NCBI RefSeq assembly: GCF_017571475.1
Contig: NZ_JAGETW010000001.1
Location: forward strand, 124,001-188,000
DNA: 64,000 nucleotides
Direction of reading: 5' to 3'
Source: Thiomicrorhabdus sp. 6S3-12
GTDB taxonomy: Bacteria; Pseudomonadota; Gammaproteobacteria; Thiomicrospirales; Thiomicrospiraceae
Part shown: positions 20,010-28,190 of the stretch, piece after piece
How positions within the stretch are numbered: the first letter of the stretch is position 1
Layout: the number at the start of each line of letters is the position of its first letter
Program-made: the position numbers and the translations under genes
The notes under the pieces: generated by a model
The model's input: only the letters and a program-made list of their open reading frames with translations
What the model was told of the DNA's origin: nothing
Database searches by the model: none

Positions 20010-21209
20010 ATGCAGGAAAAAGCAGCCGACATCACTCTCGACGTTATTGACTCGATCGACCGAATCGATGCCGATCAATGGAACCGTTTGCATCAGAGCA
20101 GTTACCCTTTTATCCAGCACCAATATCTGGCCGCGCTGGAACGTCACGGCTGCGTCAGCGAACGCTTCGGCTGGATTCCGAAACATCTGTTTTTCCGCTC
20201 AGACGGAAACCTGATTGCGGCCATGCCGCTGTACGAAAAACACAATAACTACGGGGAATTCGTCTTTGATCAGCCTTGGGAGCAGGCGTGGAACAGCATC
20301 GGCCTGAATTATTATCCGAAGCTGGTCAGCGCGATTCCTTATACGCCTGCCAGAGGACCACGCCTGCTGATACACCCGGATTTTCGAGATAATCCGCAGT
20401 TAACCGTGCAGGTTGTCGAAGCGCTGAAAAACCTGAGTCAGCAACAGGATTACAGCGGCTTTCATCTGCTGTTCGCCGACGAACAGGCCAAACTGGCCGC
20501 ACAGCCGGAAATGCTCAGTCGTCACGATGTGCAATTCCAATGGTTTAATCAACAATACCGGGACTTCGACGATTTTCTTGCGGCCTTAAAATCCAAGAAA
20601 CGCAAAAATATCCGTCGCGAGCGCAAGAGCGTCCAGCAACAGGGGATAAGTTTTCGCTGCTTGAACGGCAGTCAGGCGACTGACAAAGACTGGCAGGACT
20701 TCGATTACTTCTACCAGAAAACCTTTCTCGAAAAGTGGTCCACGCCAACTCTAAACTACGATTTTTTTCGTGAAATCTCACAAACCATGGCGGACAAGAT
20801 TCTGCTGGTTCTGGCGGATAAGGACGGTGAAACCGTCGCCGGCGCACTGATGTTCAAATCCGACCTGGTTCTGTACGGTCGCCACTGGGGATGTTGCGAA
20901 CAGATCAAAGACCTGCATTTCGAAGCCTGTTTCTACCAGGGAATCGAGTTTGCCATCGCCCACGGACTGCAGCGTTTTGAGCCGGGAGCCGGCGGCGAAC
21001 ATAAAATTGCCCGTGGCTTTGTGCCGGTCCGCCTGCAATCCAGTCACTGGCTGACGGTCAATCCTTTTGTCGAACCGCTTAACCGCTTCATTCACGAAGA
21101 ACGGGAAGTGATCGCGCACTATATCGACGACCTGTGGCAAAGTTCGCCCTTTCAGGAGACGGAAAATCTTCAACGGCTGGCACAGGAAAGTGAAAAGCTC
21201 GGCGTTTAA
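20010..21209 (+). CDS. GNAT-fold protein of the DUF482/COG3146 family
   Basis: Belongs to the conserved family often labelled peptidogalycan biosynthesis protein; its biochemical role is not established. Recognisable blocks are WNRLHQSSYPFIQHQYLAALE, AMPLYEKHNNYGEFVFDQPWEQA, YTPARGPRLLIHP, RRERKSVQQQG and the C-terminal RFEPGAGGEHKIARGF, in the family's order. The ATG at 20010 has AAGGAAC just upstream and gives 399 residues; an ATG at 19944 would add 22 unconserved residues. It ends tail-to-tail with the EEP nuclease gene, overlapping it by four bases. Confidence 0.85.
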   Translation: MQEKAADITLDVIDSIDRIDADQWNRLHQSSYPFIQHQYLAALERHGCVSERFGWIPKHLFFRSDGNLIAAMPLYEKHNNYGEFVFDQPWEQAWNSIGLNYYPKLVSAIPYTPARGPRLLIHPDFRDNPQLTVQVVEALKNLSQQQDYSGFHLLFADEQAKLAAQPEMLSRHDVQFQWFNQQYRDFDDFLAALKSKKRKNIRRERKSVQQQGISFRCLNGSQATDKDWQDFDYFYQKTFLEKWSTPTLNYDFFREISQTMADKILLVLADKDGETVAGALMFKSDLVLYGRHWGCCEQIKDLHFEACFYQGIEFAIAHGLQRFEPGAGGEHKIARGFVPVRLQSSHWLTVNPFVEPLNRFIHEEREVIAHYIDDLWQSSPFQETENLQRLAQESEKLGV

Positions 21210-21961
21210 AGCGAAAAGACCACTTCCAGCGGATTATGGTCGGAGATCGCTTTCACATCAAAGGCGCGCGCCGACTCGACTGTCAATCCACGATAGAAGA
21301 CATAGTCCAGTATCTGGCGGTTAAGGGTTTTAATCGGCGTGACATCCGGATAAACCACCTGCGACAAGCCAAGCTGACGCGCGGCGTTTTCCAGAATGGC
21401 GACCCGGGTTTTATTCCAGGTATTGAAATCGCCGCTAACGATCATCGGGCCGCGCTTTTCGCTTATCAGATTCCAGAGCAGCGTCAGTTCCCGCTGAAAA
21501 AGCCGGTTGGGCACGAAATTAATCGCGTGGATATTAATATGCGTCAAAACCTGCCCGTCGCTTAGGCGATGCTCAGTAACCAGAGAGGTTTTATGCGTAG
21601 TCCAGCCCAGTTCGCGACTGCGGGTCAGCAGTTGGTGTTGCGCGCTCATCGCGAAGCCGCAGGCGGTCAATACGCCGAAATGTCTGCGCCGGGTTTCAAT
21701 ATTCGGCGCCATAATAAACGGCATGTTAAAGAAGCGGTTCTGCATCGGGAAAGTTGCCGCCTCCTGTAGGGAGAGCAGATGCGGCGTTTCGATATCCAAC
21801 AATTGCTCGATCGGCCGATGGGTATAGTGGGAAAAATCGGTTTTTTGCAGATTCCAGGTCAGCAAACGAAACGGATTCGGCAGGACAGAGTCGGCTTCAG
21901 GCTTCGTCCCTGCATGAGAAATAAGCGTCAGTTTCGGTTTAAACATAGCAAAGTCGGCCAA
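21206..21961 (-). CDS. endonuclease/exonuclease/phosphatase family protein
   Basis: A 251-residue EEP-superfamily metal-dependent phosphoesterase. The catalytic landmarks are present: LLTWNLQK (Asn), SLQEA (Glu), INIHAINF (His), VSGDFNTW (Asp and Asn) and the C-terminal SDHNPLEV (Asp-His). There is no signal peptide or membrane helix, so it should act in the cytoplasm. The substrate (DNA, lipid headgroup or other phosphoester) cannot be told from sequence alone. Downstream of, and same strand as, the cardiolipin synthase gene, 23 bases away, so co-transcription is likely. Confidence 0.88.
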   Translation of the reverse strand: MADFAMFKPKLTLISHAGTKPEADSVLPNPFRLLTWNLQKTDFSHYTHRPIEQLLDIETPHLLSLQEAATFPMQNRFFNMPFIMAPNIETRRRHFGVLTACGFAMSAQHQLLTRSRELGWTTHKTSLVTEHRLSDGQVLTHINIHAINFVPNRLFQRELTLLWNLISEKRGPMIVSGDFNTWNKTRVAILENAARQLGLSQVVYPDVTPIKTLNRQILDYVFYRGLTVESARAFDVKAISDHNPLEVVFSL

Positions 21962-21984
21962 CAGAAATCGAATCTTGCCTCCGA

Positions 21985-23397
21985 TTATAAAATAGGCGCA
22001 AAGATCCGCGTGAAGTTTTCAAACAGTCTGCGTCCCCGAGTGCTCGGAACCTGATAAGGCTGGCTCTGCGCAACCACCTCTTCAACCCATCGCCCGGCCT
22101 GCTCGATCAGCTGCGGATCATACACCCAACTGGTCAGCTCATGATTGATAAAAAGCGACCGGTAATCGAGATTGGCCGTACCGAACAGCATCGCTTCTCG
22201 GTCGATAAAGACCAGTTTGGCGTGCAGCATTTTGCCGATATAGAAATGAATTTCGCCCCCCGCTTCATGCAACTCCCGCAGATAGGAACTACGCCCCATA
22301 TCAAAGATCAGGTGATCCGATTTTTCCGGTGAAACCAGTATGACCTTGACGCCGCGTTTCATCGCAATCATCAGAGCCGTCATAATCGATCCCTCGGGTA
22401 TGAAATACGGAGAGACGATGACAATTTCCTGCCGTGCCGCGTAAATTGCCTGCATCAGCGATTCAAAAAGCGGCTCTTTGTGAATATCCGGACCGGAAGG
22501 AATGGTCTGCACCAATTTTTCCGGCGTCGAGATCTCAGCAATTTCGATTTGCGGCAGACTCTCCTGTGTCGTATAGCGCCAATCTTCGTTAAACACGATA
22601 TGGTAATGCGACAGAACCGGCCCCTGCATTTGAAACAACAAGTCCTTCCATCGACCGTTTTTCGGATCATCACTGACAGAACCGAGATAATCGTTCGACA
22701 GATTCATGCCGCCGGTAAATCCAATGTCATGGTCGAAAAGATAGATCTTGCGGTGATTGCGCAAATTAACCTGACTGTTAAAAAAGTTTTTAAAAACCGG
22801 CTGGAAAAACGCTACCTGACCGCCGGCGGCAAGGAGTGACCGCAATGCTTTCGGGCGACGGTAAAGCGCAAAAGAGCCGATTGCATCAAGCAACAGTCGA
22901 ACCTCGACGCCCTGACGGGCTTTTTCGGTTAAGGCTTGCAGAATACGCGCACCGGTTGCATCCAATTCAAAAATATAGGTTTCAATATGAATTCGGGATT
23001 GAGCCTTTTGCAGCGCCTGCATAAACGCGTCAAAAGCCAGACTGGAATCATCAAACAGCGCGATTTTATTGCTGGTCGTGGTACAGGCGATCTGGTCGGC
23101 AACCAGCAGCTGATCGACCTGCCGCGCCAGACGGTTTTCCGTGGGAATCACCAGACTGTCACTGGGCTTGATCGGAATCACGATATTTGGTTTATTGCGT
23201 TTATAGAGCAGTTTCCGCGAACCGAAAATCAGATATAAAAGAATACCGAGGTAAGGCAGCAGCAACAGCGTCAGCAGCCAGACGGTGAGATTCTGCGGCG
23301 AACGCTTCTGATACAGCATATGCACCACCGCCGACAGCACCAGAAAGATATAGGCGAAATAGAAAATGGCTAGAAGCGGATTAAAACCGATATCCAT
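21985..23397 (-). CDS. cardiolipin synthase (phospholipase D family)
   Basis: Joins two phosphatidylglycerol molecules, or PG and another lipid, to make cardiolipin at the inner membrane. The ATG at 23397 (MDIGFNPLLAIFYFAYIFLVLSAV) is chosen; the upstream extension to 23496 is Cys/Arg-rich and not family-like. Two N-terminal membrane helices precede two PLD motifs: HRKIYLFDHDIGFTGGMN and HAKLVFIDREAMLFGTANLD, each with the His-Lys-Asp set. The 470-residue length is typical of ClsA-type enzymes. Confidence 0.93.
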   Translation of the reverse strand: MDIGFNPLLAIFYFAYIFLVLSAVVHMLYQKRSPQNLTVWLLTLLLLPYLGILLYLIFGSRKLLYKRNKPNIVIPIKPSDSLVIPTENRLARQVDQLLVADQIACTTTSNKIALFDDSSLAFDAFMQALQKAQSRIHIETYIFELDATGARILQALTEKARQGVEVRLLLDAIGSFALYRRPKALRSLLAAGGQVAFFQPVFKNFFNSQVNLRNHRKIYLFDHDIGFTGGMNLSNDYLGSVSDDPKNGRWKDLLFQMQGPVLSHYHIVFNEDWRYTTQESLPQIEIAEISTPEKLVQTIPSGPDIHKEPLFESLMQAIYAARQEIVIVSPYFIPEGSIMTALMIAMKRGVKVILVSPEKSDHLIFDMGRSSYLRELHEAGGEIHFYIGKMLHAKLVFIDREAMLFGTANLDYRSLFINHELTSWVYDPQLIEQAGRWVEEVVAQSQPYQVPSTRGRRLFENFTRIFAPIL

Positions 23398-23502
23398 AGT
23401 TTTGCACACCAAACACAAACGGTCTCGATAGCATAGTCGCTTAGACACGGGATTGAAAGCGAAGCCGACGAGCGTTTGCCGCTCTGAACACCTCACCGAA
23501 AC

Positions 23503-23537
23503 AAAAAACCCCGGCCTGAATACTCAGACCGGGGTTT
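23503..23537 (-). terminator. intrinsic terminator of tRNA-Asn copy 2
   Basis: Same stem as the terminator at 17013-17047 with two loop bases and one linker base changed; a T-run follows on the minus strand. Confidence 0.88.
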
Positions 23538-23544
23538 CGAAATA

Positions 23545-23620
23545 TGGCTCCCCAAGCTGGACTCGAACCAGCGACATACGGATTAACAGTCCGGTGTTCT
23601 ACCAACTGAACTATTGGGGA
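23545..23620 (-). tRNA. tRNA-Asn(GTT), copy 2
   Basis: 76 nt, minus strand, encoded CCA, anticodon GTT, with a tRNA body identical to the copy at 17055-17130. Confidence 0.98.
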
Positions 23621-23659
23621 ATTGCATTGTTAACAGGTCATTTCTGACTGTTGGAGCGT

Positions 23660-23687
23660 ATTATATTGACTCGCTTTGTCAATGCAA
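23660..23687 (-). promoter_or_regulatory. promoter of tRNA-Asn copy 2
   Basis: Minus-strand -35 TTGCAT (23687-23682), 16-base spacer, -10 TATAAT (23665-23660), followed by ACGC. The copy-1 promoter has the same geometry. Confidence 0.75.
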
Positions 23688-23821
23688 GTGTTTTTCATAA
23701 AATTTTTTTTCGCCTCGCCAGGCGTCTGTTCGTTTCATTACGCATTCCCCGGCAGCCTGATTTTTCGCGTCACGATTCACTCCCGGACGAGCCCATACAT
23801 ATAAATCAGCAAAAACTAATA

Positions 23822-23850
23822 TTGACAGCACAATAGAATAAAAATTATAT
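23822..23850 (+). promoter_or_regulatory. probable promoter of the TonB/FecCD/LLM operon
   Basis: A perfect -35 TTGACA (23822-23827) is followed after 17 bases by TTATAT (23845-23850). Transcription would start at about 23857, where the ModE-like operator begins, so a bound regulator would sit on the start site. Confidence 0.6.
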
Positions 23851-23856
23851 TATGCA

Positions 23857-23884
23857 ACCGTTATATACAAAGTGAAATAACGAT
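23857..23884 (+). promoter_or_regulatory. ModE-like operator 1
   Basis: The arms CGTTAT and ATAACG are separated by 12 bases, the same spacing as in the E. coli modA operator as recalled. Against the recalled consensus ATCGNTATATA-N6-TATATAACGAT, the left half ACCGTTATATA differs at one position and the right half GAAATAACGAT at two. It lies immediately downstream of the -10 box, which suggests repression. Confidence 0.65.
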
Positions 23885-23907
23885 TATCTCTCGTATTTAG
23901 AGAATAA

Positions 23908-23937
23908 AAAGCCCGATTACTGCATTCGGGCTTTTTT
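23908..23937 (+). terminator. intrinsic terminator inside the operon leader
   Basis: The stem AAAGCCCGA/TCGGGCTTT with a nine-base loop and six T residues lies between the promoter and the first gene on the coding strand. It must be read through to express the operon, so it is either an attenuator or the end of a separate short RNA of about 80 nt. Confidence 0.75.
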
Positions 23938-23943
23938 ACAGCA

Positions 23944-23971
23944 ATCGTTATATACAAAGATAAACATTGAA
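23944..23971 (+). promoter_or_regulatory. ModE-like half operator 2
   Basis: The left half ATCGTTATATA matches the recalled ModE half-site perfectly, and CGTTATATACAAAG repeats operator 1 exactly over 14 bases. The right half is degenerate. It lies between the leader terminator and the receptor gene start. Confidence 0.4.
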
Positions 23972-23987
23972 TCTGGCGAGCACAATT

Positions 23988-26021
23988 ATGACTAGACCCC
24001 CATTTACCAAAAGCGCCTTACAGCATGCGCTTCTTATCGCGAGCTCTTTTGCCTTGGCCGGCGCGGCTCACGCACAGGACAACGTTTTCAAACTGGGTGA
24101 AATCACCGTCCTGCAACCCGACGAATCCACAACTTATTCTTCCGTCGACAGCGAAGTCGCTCAGGAAAAAGGCGACAGCAATGTCGGAGAAGCGATTCAG
24201 GACGTTCCCGGTGCCACCTTGCAGGTTGGCGGCCGCCGTGCCGAAACCCGCGCCAATATCCGCGGCTTTGATTCACGGCAGATCACTCTGAATCTGGACG
24301 GCATCCCGATCTATGTCCCTTACGACGGCAATATCGACCTGAGTCGCTTTCTGCTTGGCGATCTGAGTCAGATCGAAGTCACCAAAAGCCTGGGGTCGAT
24401 TCTTGAAGGCCCGAACAATATGGGCGGCTCGATCAATCTGGTGACCCGACGACCGAACGCGGATTTCGAAGGCGATATCAATGCCTCGATCGAAGGCGGG
24501 CGCGAAGGCGTCTTCAAACAGACCCAAAATGCACGGATCGGCGTCATCATTAACGAAAACTTTTATTTTCAAGGCGGAGTCAGCGCCGTGCAGGCAGACA
24601 ATTTTCCGCTGTCCGACGATTTTCAGCCGCAGGATAACGCAGGCACCATCTATCAGCCGGAAGGCGAACGCTTAAGATCCGGAAACGAAAACCTCAGCGC
24701 CAATTTAAAGCTTGGTTATACGCCGAACAGTCATGACGAATACACTTTGAGTTACTATCAGACCGAAGGTTCCAAGGAATCCAGTCCTTATGCCGGCACT
24801 CAGGATACCGTCCGCTACTGGGACTGGCCGAAATGGGATAAACAGAGCCTGTATTATGTCGGTTACACTCAGTTCGGCGTCAGCGACAATCCGGGCTATC
24901 TGAAAACCCGTCTTTTTTACGACAAGTTCGACAATGCCCTCAACTCCTATGATGACGATCAGTACAACAGCGTCACCAAGAAATACGCTTTCCGCTCGCA
25001 GTACAACGATTACAGTGTCGGCGGCTCGTTGGAAGCGGCTGTACCGGTCGATAACCACCTTCTCAAAACCGCACTTTTGCTGAAAAAGGACGAACATAAA
25101 GAGCGCGACCTGGATTCAGACATACAAGATCTGGATAACAGCTGGCGGACCTTCCAGTCGGAAACCGCCAGTCTCGGCTTTGAGGATCGAATCCGCATTA
25201 CACCTCAAACCCAATTCACACTGGGATACCGGCTTGACCACTACAAGCTGACGAAGGCCGACGACAACGACGATGCCACGCAACCGCAAGGCGCTCAACA
25301 ACAGAGCAACTGGCAGATGAAACTCGACCACAATTTGGGCACACAGCGAATTCAGGCCGGAATCTCGCTGAAATCGCGTTTTCCGAATATGAAAGATCAG
25401 GTCTCCTATCGTCTCGGACAGGCCATTCCAAATCTGAATCTGCAGGCGGAAAAAGCACTGCATTATGAGCTGGCACTGCTGGGAGAGCTGAATACCTTGC
25501 GCTACCGCGCCAACGCCTTCTATGCGTCGATTCAGGATGCCATCGAAACCGTGACCGTGACCGTGACCAGCGACCAGTGCGGCGGCACTACCTGCGATCA
25601 GAACCAGAATGTCGGTACCGCTTCCTCCAAAGGGTTTGAATTGCTGGCGAGCCTTCCGCTCGGCACGACGCTTGACCTTAGTCTCAGCTATAGCCGCCTG
25701 ATTCGCAACTATGCGGATGACGCCATTTTTGCGACCTATGCCCCGGAACACAGCGCTAATTTGGGTCTGGACTGGTTCGTCAGCACCGACTGGCATCTGG
25801 GTCTGGACGGGCATTATCAGTCCGACAGCGAAACCCGCTTTGACGGCAGTCGACCGACGGATGGCTTCAGCCTGTGGGATATCCGCGCCCACTACCGGAT
25901 CAATAAAGCATGGCATGCCGACTTTGCGCTCAAAAACGTGCTCGACACCGATTACGAAATTGCCGAAGGCGATCCGATGCCGGGCCGTACCCTTTGGGCG
26001 AATATCCAATATCAGTTCTAA
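23988..26021 (+). CDS. TonB-dependent outer-membrane receptor
   Basis: Outer-membrane gated porin that would import a metal or oxyanion complex using TonB. The ATG at 23988 (GGCGAG eight bases upstream) gives a 677-residue precursor with signal peptide MTRPPFTKSALQHALLIASS...AHA and mature start QDN. A TonB-box-like EITVL follows, then the plug (VGEAIQDVPGATLQVGGRRAETRANIRGFDSRQITLNLDGIP) and a beta-barrel ending in the aromatic signal ...TLWANIQYQF. The last residue Phe is the normal outer-membrane signature. It is the first gene of an operon with binding protein, LLM enzyme, permease and ATPase. The substrate is not readable from the protein; the ModE-like sites suggest molybdate or tungstate. 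Confidence 0.92.
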   Translation: MTRPPFTKSALQHALLIASSFALAGAAHAQDNVFKLGEITVLQPDESTTYSSVDSEVAQEKGDSNVGEAIQDVPGATLQVGGRRAETRANIRGFDSRQITLNLDGIPIYVPYDGNIDLSRFLLGDLSQIEVTKSLGSILEGPNNMGGSINLVTRRPNADFEGDINASIEGGREGVFKQTQNARIGVIINENFYFQGGVSAVQADNFPLSDDFQPQDNAGTIYQPEGERLRSGNENLSANLKLGYTPNSHDEYTLSYYQTEGSKESSPYAGTQDTVRYWDWPKWDKQSLYYVGYTQFGVSDNPGYLKTRLFYDKFDNALNSYDDDQYNSVTKKYAFRSQYNDYSVGGSLEAAVPVDNHLLKTALLLKKDEHKERDLDSDIQDLDNSWRTFQSETASLGFEDRIRITPQTQFTLGYRLDHYKLTKADDNDDATQPQGAQQQSNWQMKLDHNLGTQRIQAGISLKSRFPNMKDQVSYRLGQAIPNLNLQAEKALHYELALLGELNTLRYRANAFYASIQDAIETVTVTVTSDQCGGTTCDQNQNVGTASSKGFELLASLPLGTTLDLSLSYSRLIRNYADDAIFATYAPEHSANLGLDWFVSTDWHLGLDGHYQSDSETRFDGSRPTDGFSLWDIRAHYRINKAWHADFALKNVLDTDYEIAEGDPMPGRTLWANIQYQF

Positions 26022-26037
26022 TGCGGGAGTGATTTAA

Positions 26038-27180
26038 ATGTCTGCATACTCTTTTTTTCTAAGACAAGTCAAACCGCATAACATGCCTCACCGTAAGGAT
26101 CTGCATCCTAGTTTTTTACGGTTTTTCAAAAGCGGAGTGATAACGACTTTAGTATGTCTTGGGCTTTTGCAGAATACACAAGCCCTGAGCGCTCAAACCG
26201 CTCAGCCGACACCTAAAAACTGTACGGTCGATGCCGAAGCTGCGCGAGTCTACGGCGCCAACCCGATCGTGACCTATCTTCTGGTCGCCATGGCGCCGGA
26301 AAAACTGATCGGCTGGAATTTTCCGCCGGCACCGCAGGCAAAAAACGTGTTTGCGGATGAACTGATGGACAAACCGATTATCGGCGGCTGGTTCGGACAG
26401 GGACGGACACCGAACATGGAAGTTTTGCTGGCCAGCAAACCGGATCTGATCGTCATGTCCGGCGCCATGGTGCATGCCAACCGTCAGGCCATGTTGCAGA
26501 AACTCGGCATTCCTGTCTGCAATCTGCATCTGGACACTCTTGAAGATTACCCGCAAGACCTGAGAAACCTCGGTAAATGGCTCGGCAAAACCGAACGCGG
26601 CGAAATGCTGGCACAAAAATTCGCACAGCTGCTGCAACGTCAGAAACGCCTGAAAGCACTTTTGCAACAGCGCAACGTCACACCGAAAACCGTTTATTAC
26701 GCCGAAGACCCGAATGGTCTGGCGACCGAATGCCGTGGTTCGATTCATGCCGAGACCCTGCCTTGGGCAGGTGCCTTGAATCCGCATCAGTGCCCGGCAG
26801 ATCAGGGTAAATACTCGCGTTTCGGCAAAGTCGAAATCAATATCGAACAACTGCTGAAATACGATCCGGATGCGATCGTCACCCAGGAAAAAGCTTTCTA
26901 CGACAAAGTTTATCTGATGCCCGCTTGGCAAGGTCTGCAAGCGGTGCGCAACAAGCTGATCTTTCTGGCGCCGCAAACTCCTTTCCGCTGGCTGGATCGC
27001 CCGCCTTCCTTTATGCGCATTCTGGCCGCACAGTGGCTGATGCAGAAACTCTATCCGCAGGTGCGCGAAATTGCCGAACTGGATACTGTCGCCGAGACGC
27101 AGGAAATTTTCCAACTCTTTTTTCAAACCGCTTTAAGCCGCGAACAGGCGCAATCGATTTTACAGGGGAATACATTATGA
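26038..27180 (+). CDS. periplasmic substrate-binding protein (FecB/BtuF class, MolA-like candidate)
   Basis: Class III solute-binding protein feeding the FecCD permease. The 380 residues begin with a signal sequence region (hydrophobic core about residues 34-46) and a mature part after Ala-Gln. The family pattern RVYGANPIVTYLLVAMAPEKLIGWNF, PIIGGWFGQGRTPNMEVLLASKPDLIV and the C-terminal RWLDRPPSFMRILAAQWL place it in the group that includes metal-chelate and H. influenzae MolA-type binding proteins. RBS GGGAGTG precedes the ATG, 16 bases after the receptor stop. The stop overlaps the LLM gene start (ATGA). Confidence 0.88.
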   Translation: MSAYSFFLRQVKPHNMPHRKDLHPSFLRFFKSGVITTLVCLGLLQNTQALSAQTAQPTPKNCTVDAEAARVYGANPIVTYLLVAMAPEKLIGWNFPPAPQAKNVFADELMDKPIIGGWFGQGRTPNMEVLLASKPDLIVMSGAMVHANRQAMLQKLGIPVCNLHLDTLEDYPQDLRNLGKWLGKTERGEMLAQKFAQLLQRQKRLKALLQQRNVTPKTVYYAEDPNGLATECRGSIHAETLPWAGALNPHQCPADQGKYSRFGKVEINIEQLLKYDPDAIVTQEKAFYDKVYLMPAWQGLQAVRNKLIFLAPQTPFRWLDRPPSFMRILAAQWLMQKLYPQVREIAELDTVAETQEIFQLFFQTALSREQAQSILQGNTL

Positions 27181-28190
27181 AAGCGAATCTGAAACTTCGC
27201 CCACAACTGGGTGTCATGCTGCATATTACTCCGGAACTGAATCAGACTCCGCAAGCGACCTACAGCGCTTTTACCGACCTGGTACGCAAACTGGACGCCA
27301 TCGGTTTCGACAATGCCTGGGTGACGGAACATCACTTTAACGACATGAGCCTGACTCCGGCACCACTGAACCTGATCGGTCACTTTCTGGGTAAAACCGA
27401 AAACATCAAAATCGGCTGCGCCGCACTTTTGCTCGGATTCCACAATCCGATCGAAGTTGCCGAACAGCTGGCGGTACTGCAGTCTCTCTATCCGCACAGG
27501 ATTTTATGCGGGTTTGCCAAGGGAGGTCCTTTCGAATCGCAAAACGCCGCCTTTAAAGCGGACAAGGAAATAAGCCGCGAACGGATGAATGAAGCTTTGC
27601 CGGCGATAATGCAATTATGGAACAGCGGCACACCGCAGAGCCATCAAGGCCGGCATTACCAGTGGGAAAATATTACTCTGCAGCCACGTTGCGATATGCA
27701 CTCACAGCAGTTATTTGTCGCCACCGGCGACGAACAGACGGTACAGATGGCGGCACAAAACGGATTGGGACTGATGAGCGCGCAGTTCTGGGACAGCGAC
27801 AAGATCGACCAGCAGATCAAACTGTATACACGCTTCGCGCAACATGCTCCTAATATGATGGTGGCACGCGGTCTGTTTATCGATGACAACCCTTCGGTCG
27901 CCAGACAGATGGCGCTGGAACATATCGAACTTTTCCGCGAAGAGAAATCCAAACACTGGGGCAAGCACCCCGGACCTATGGCAAAACTCGACCCAGAAGC
28001 GCTTTTGAGTCGCATGTTGTGCGGTTCGCCCGAGCAGGTTCGACAGCAGCTGCAACGACTGCTTAGAATGGGTGTTAAACATCTTGCGCTCAACCCCCTG
28101 ACCCACAGCCATCAGGTCCGTTTTCAACAGCTGCATTGGTTCAAGGATGAAATCTGGCAACCCTTAATGGCGCAAAGCGATGCGGCCTGA
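27177..28190 (+). CDS. LLM-class flavin-dependent monooxygenase
   Basis: A cytoplasmic bacterial-luciferase-like TIM barrel using reduced flavin and O2. The start ATG at 27177 overlaps the binding-protein stop by four bases, giving 337 residues. Family features are LDAIGFDNAWVTEHHFND, a segment IGCAALLLGFHNPIEVAEQLAVLQSLYPHRILCGFAKG, and FVATGDEQTVQMAAQNGLGLMS. No signal peptide. It sits in the middle of the transport operon (overlapping the permease gene by 11 bases), so it must be made together with the importer. Family members include the chelate-degrading NTA and EDTA monooxygenases and alkanesulfonate monooxygenase; action on an imported ligand is inference. Confidence 0.9.
   Translation: MKANLKLRPQLGVMLHITPELNQTPQATYSAFTDLVRKLDAIGFDNAWVTEHHFNDMSLTPAPLNLIGHFLGKTENIKIGCAALLLGFHNPIEVAEQLAVLQSLYPHRILCGFAKGGPFESQNAAFKADKEISRERMNEALPAIMQLWNSGTPQSHQGRHYQWENITLQPRCDMHSQQLFVATGDEQTVQMAAQNGLGLMSAQFWDSDKIDQQIKLYTRFAQHAPNMMVARGLFIDDNPSVARQMALEHIELFREEKSKHWGKHPGPMAKLDPEALLSRMLCGSPEQVRQQLQRLLRMGVKHLALNPLTHSHQVRFQQLHWFKDEIWQPLMAQSDAA

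Larger units (their letters stand above)
23503..23620 (-). repeat. tRNA-Asn/terminator repeat unit, copy B
   Basis: Direct repeat of 17013-17130. Beyond the unit, similarity drops but returns at the -10 box region (GCGTATTATATTGA in both), so the promoter was duplicated too and has since diverged in between. Confidence 0.93.

Noticed and set aside
23690-23720. CGCCT-CGCC-AGGCG hairpin as a terminator
   Set aside because: No T-run follows the stem on either strand.
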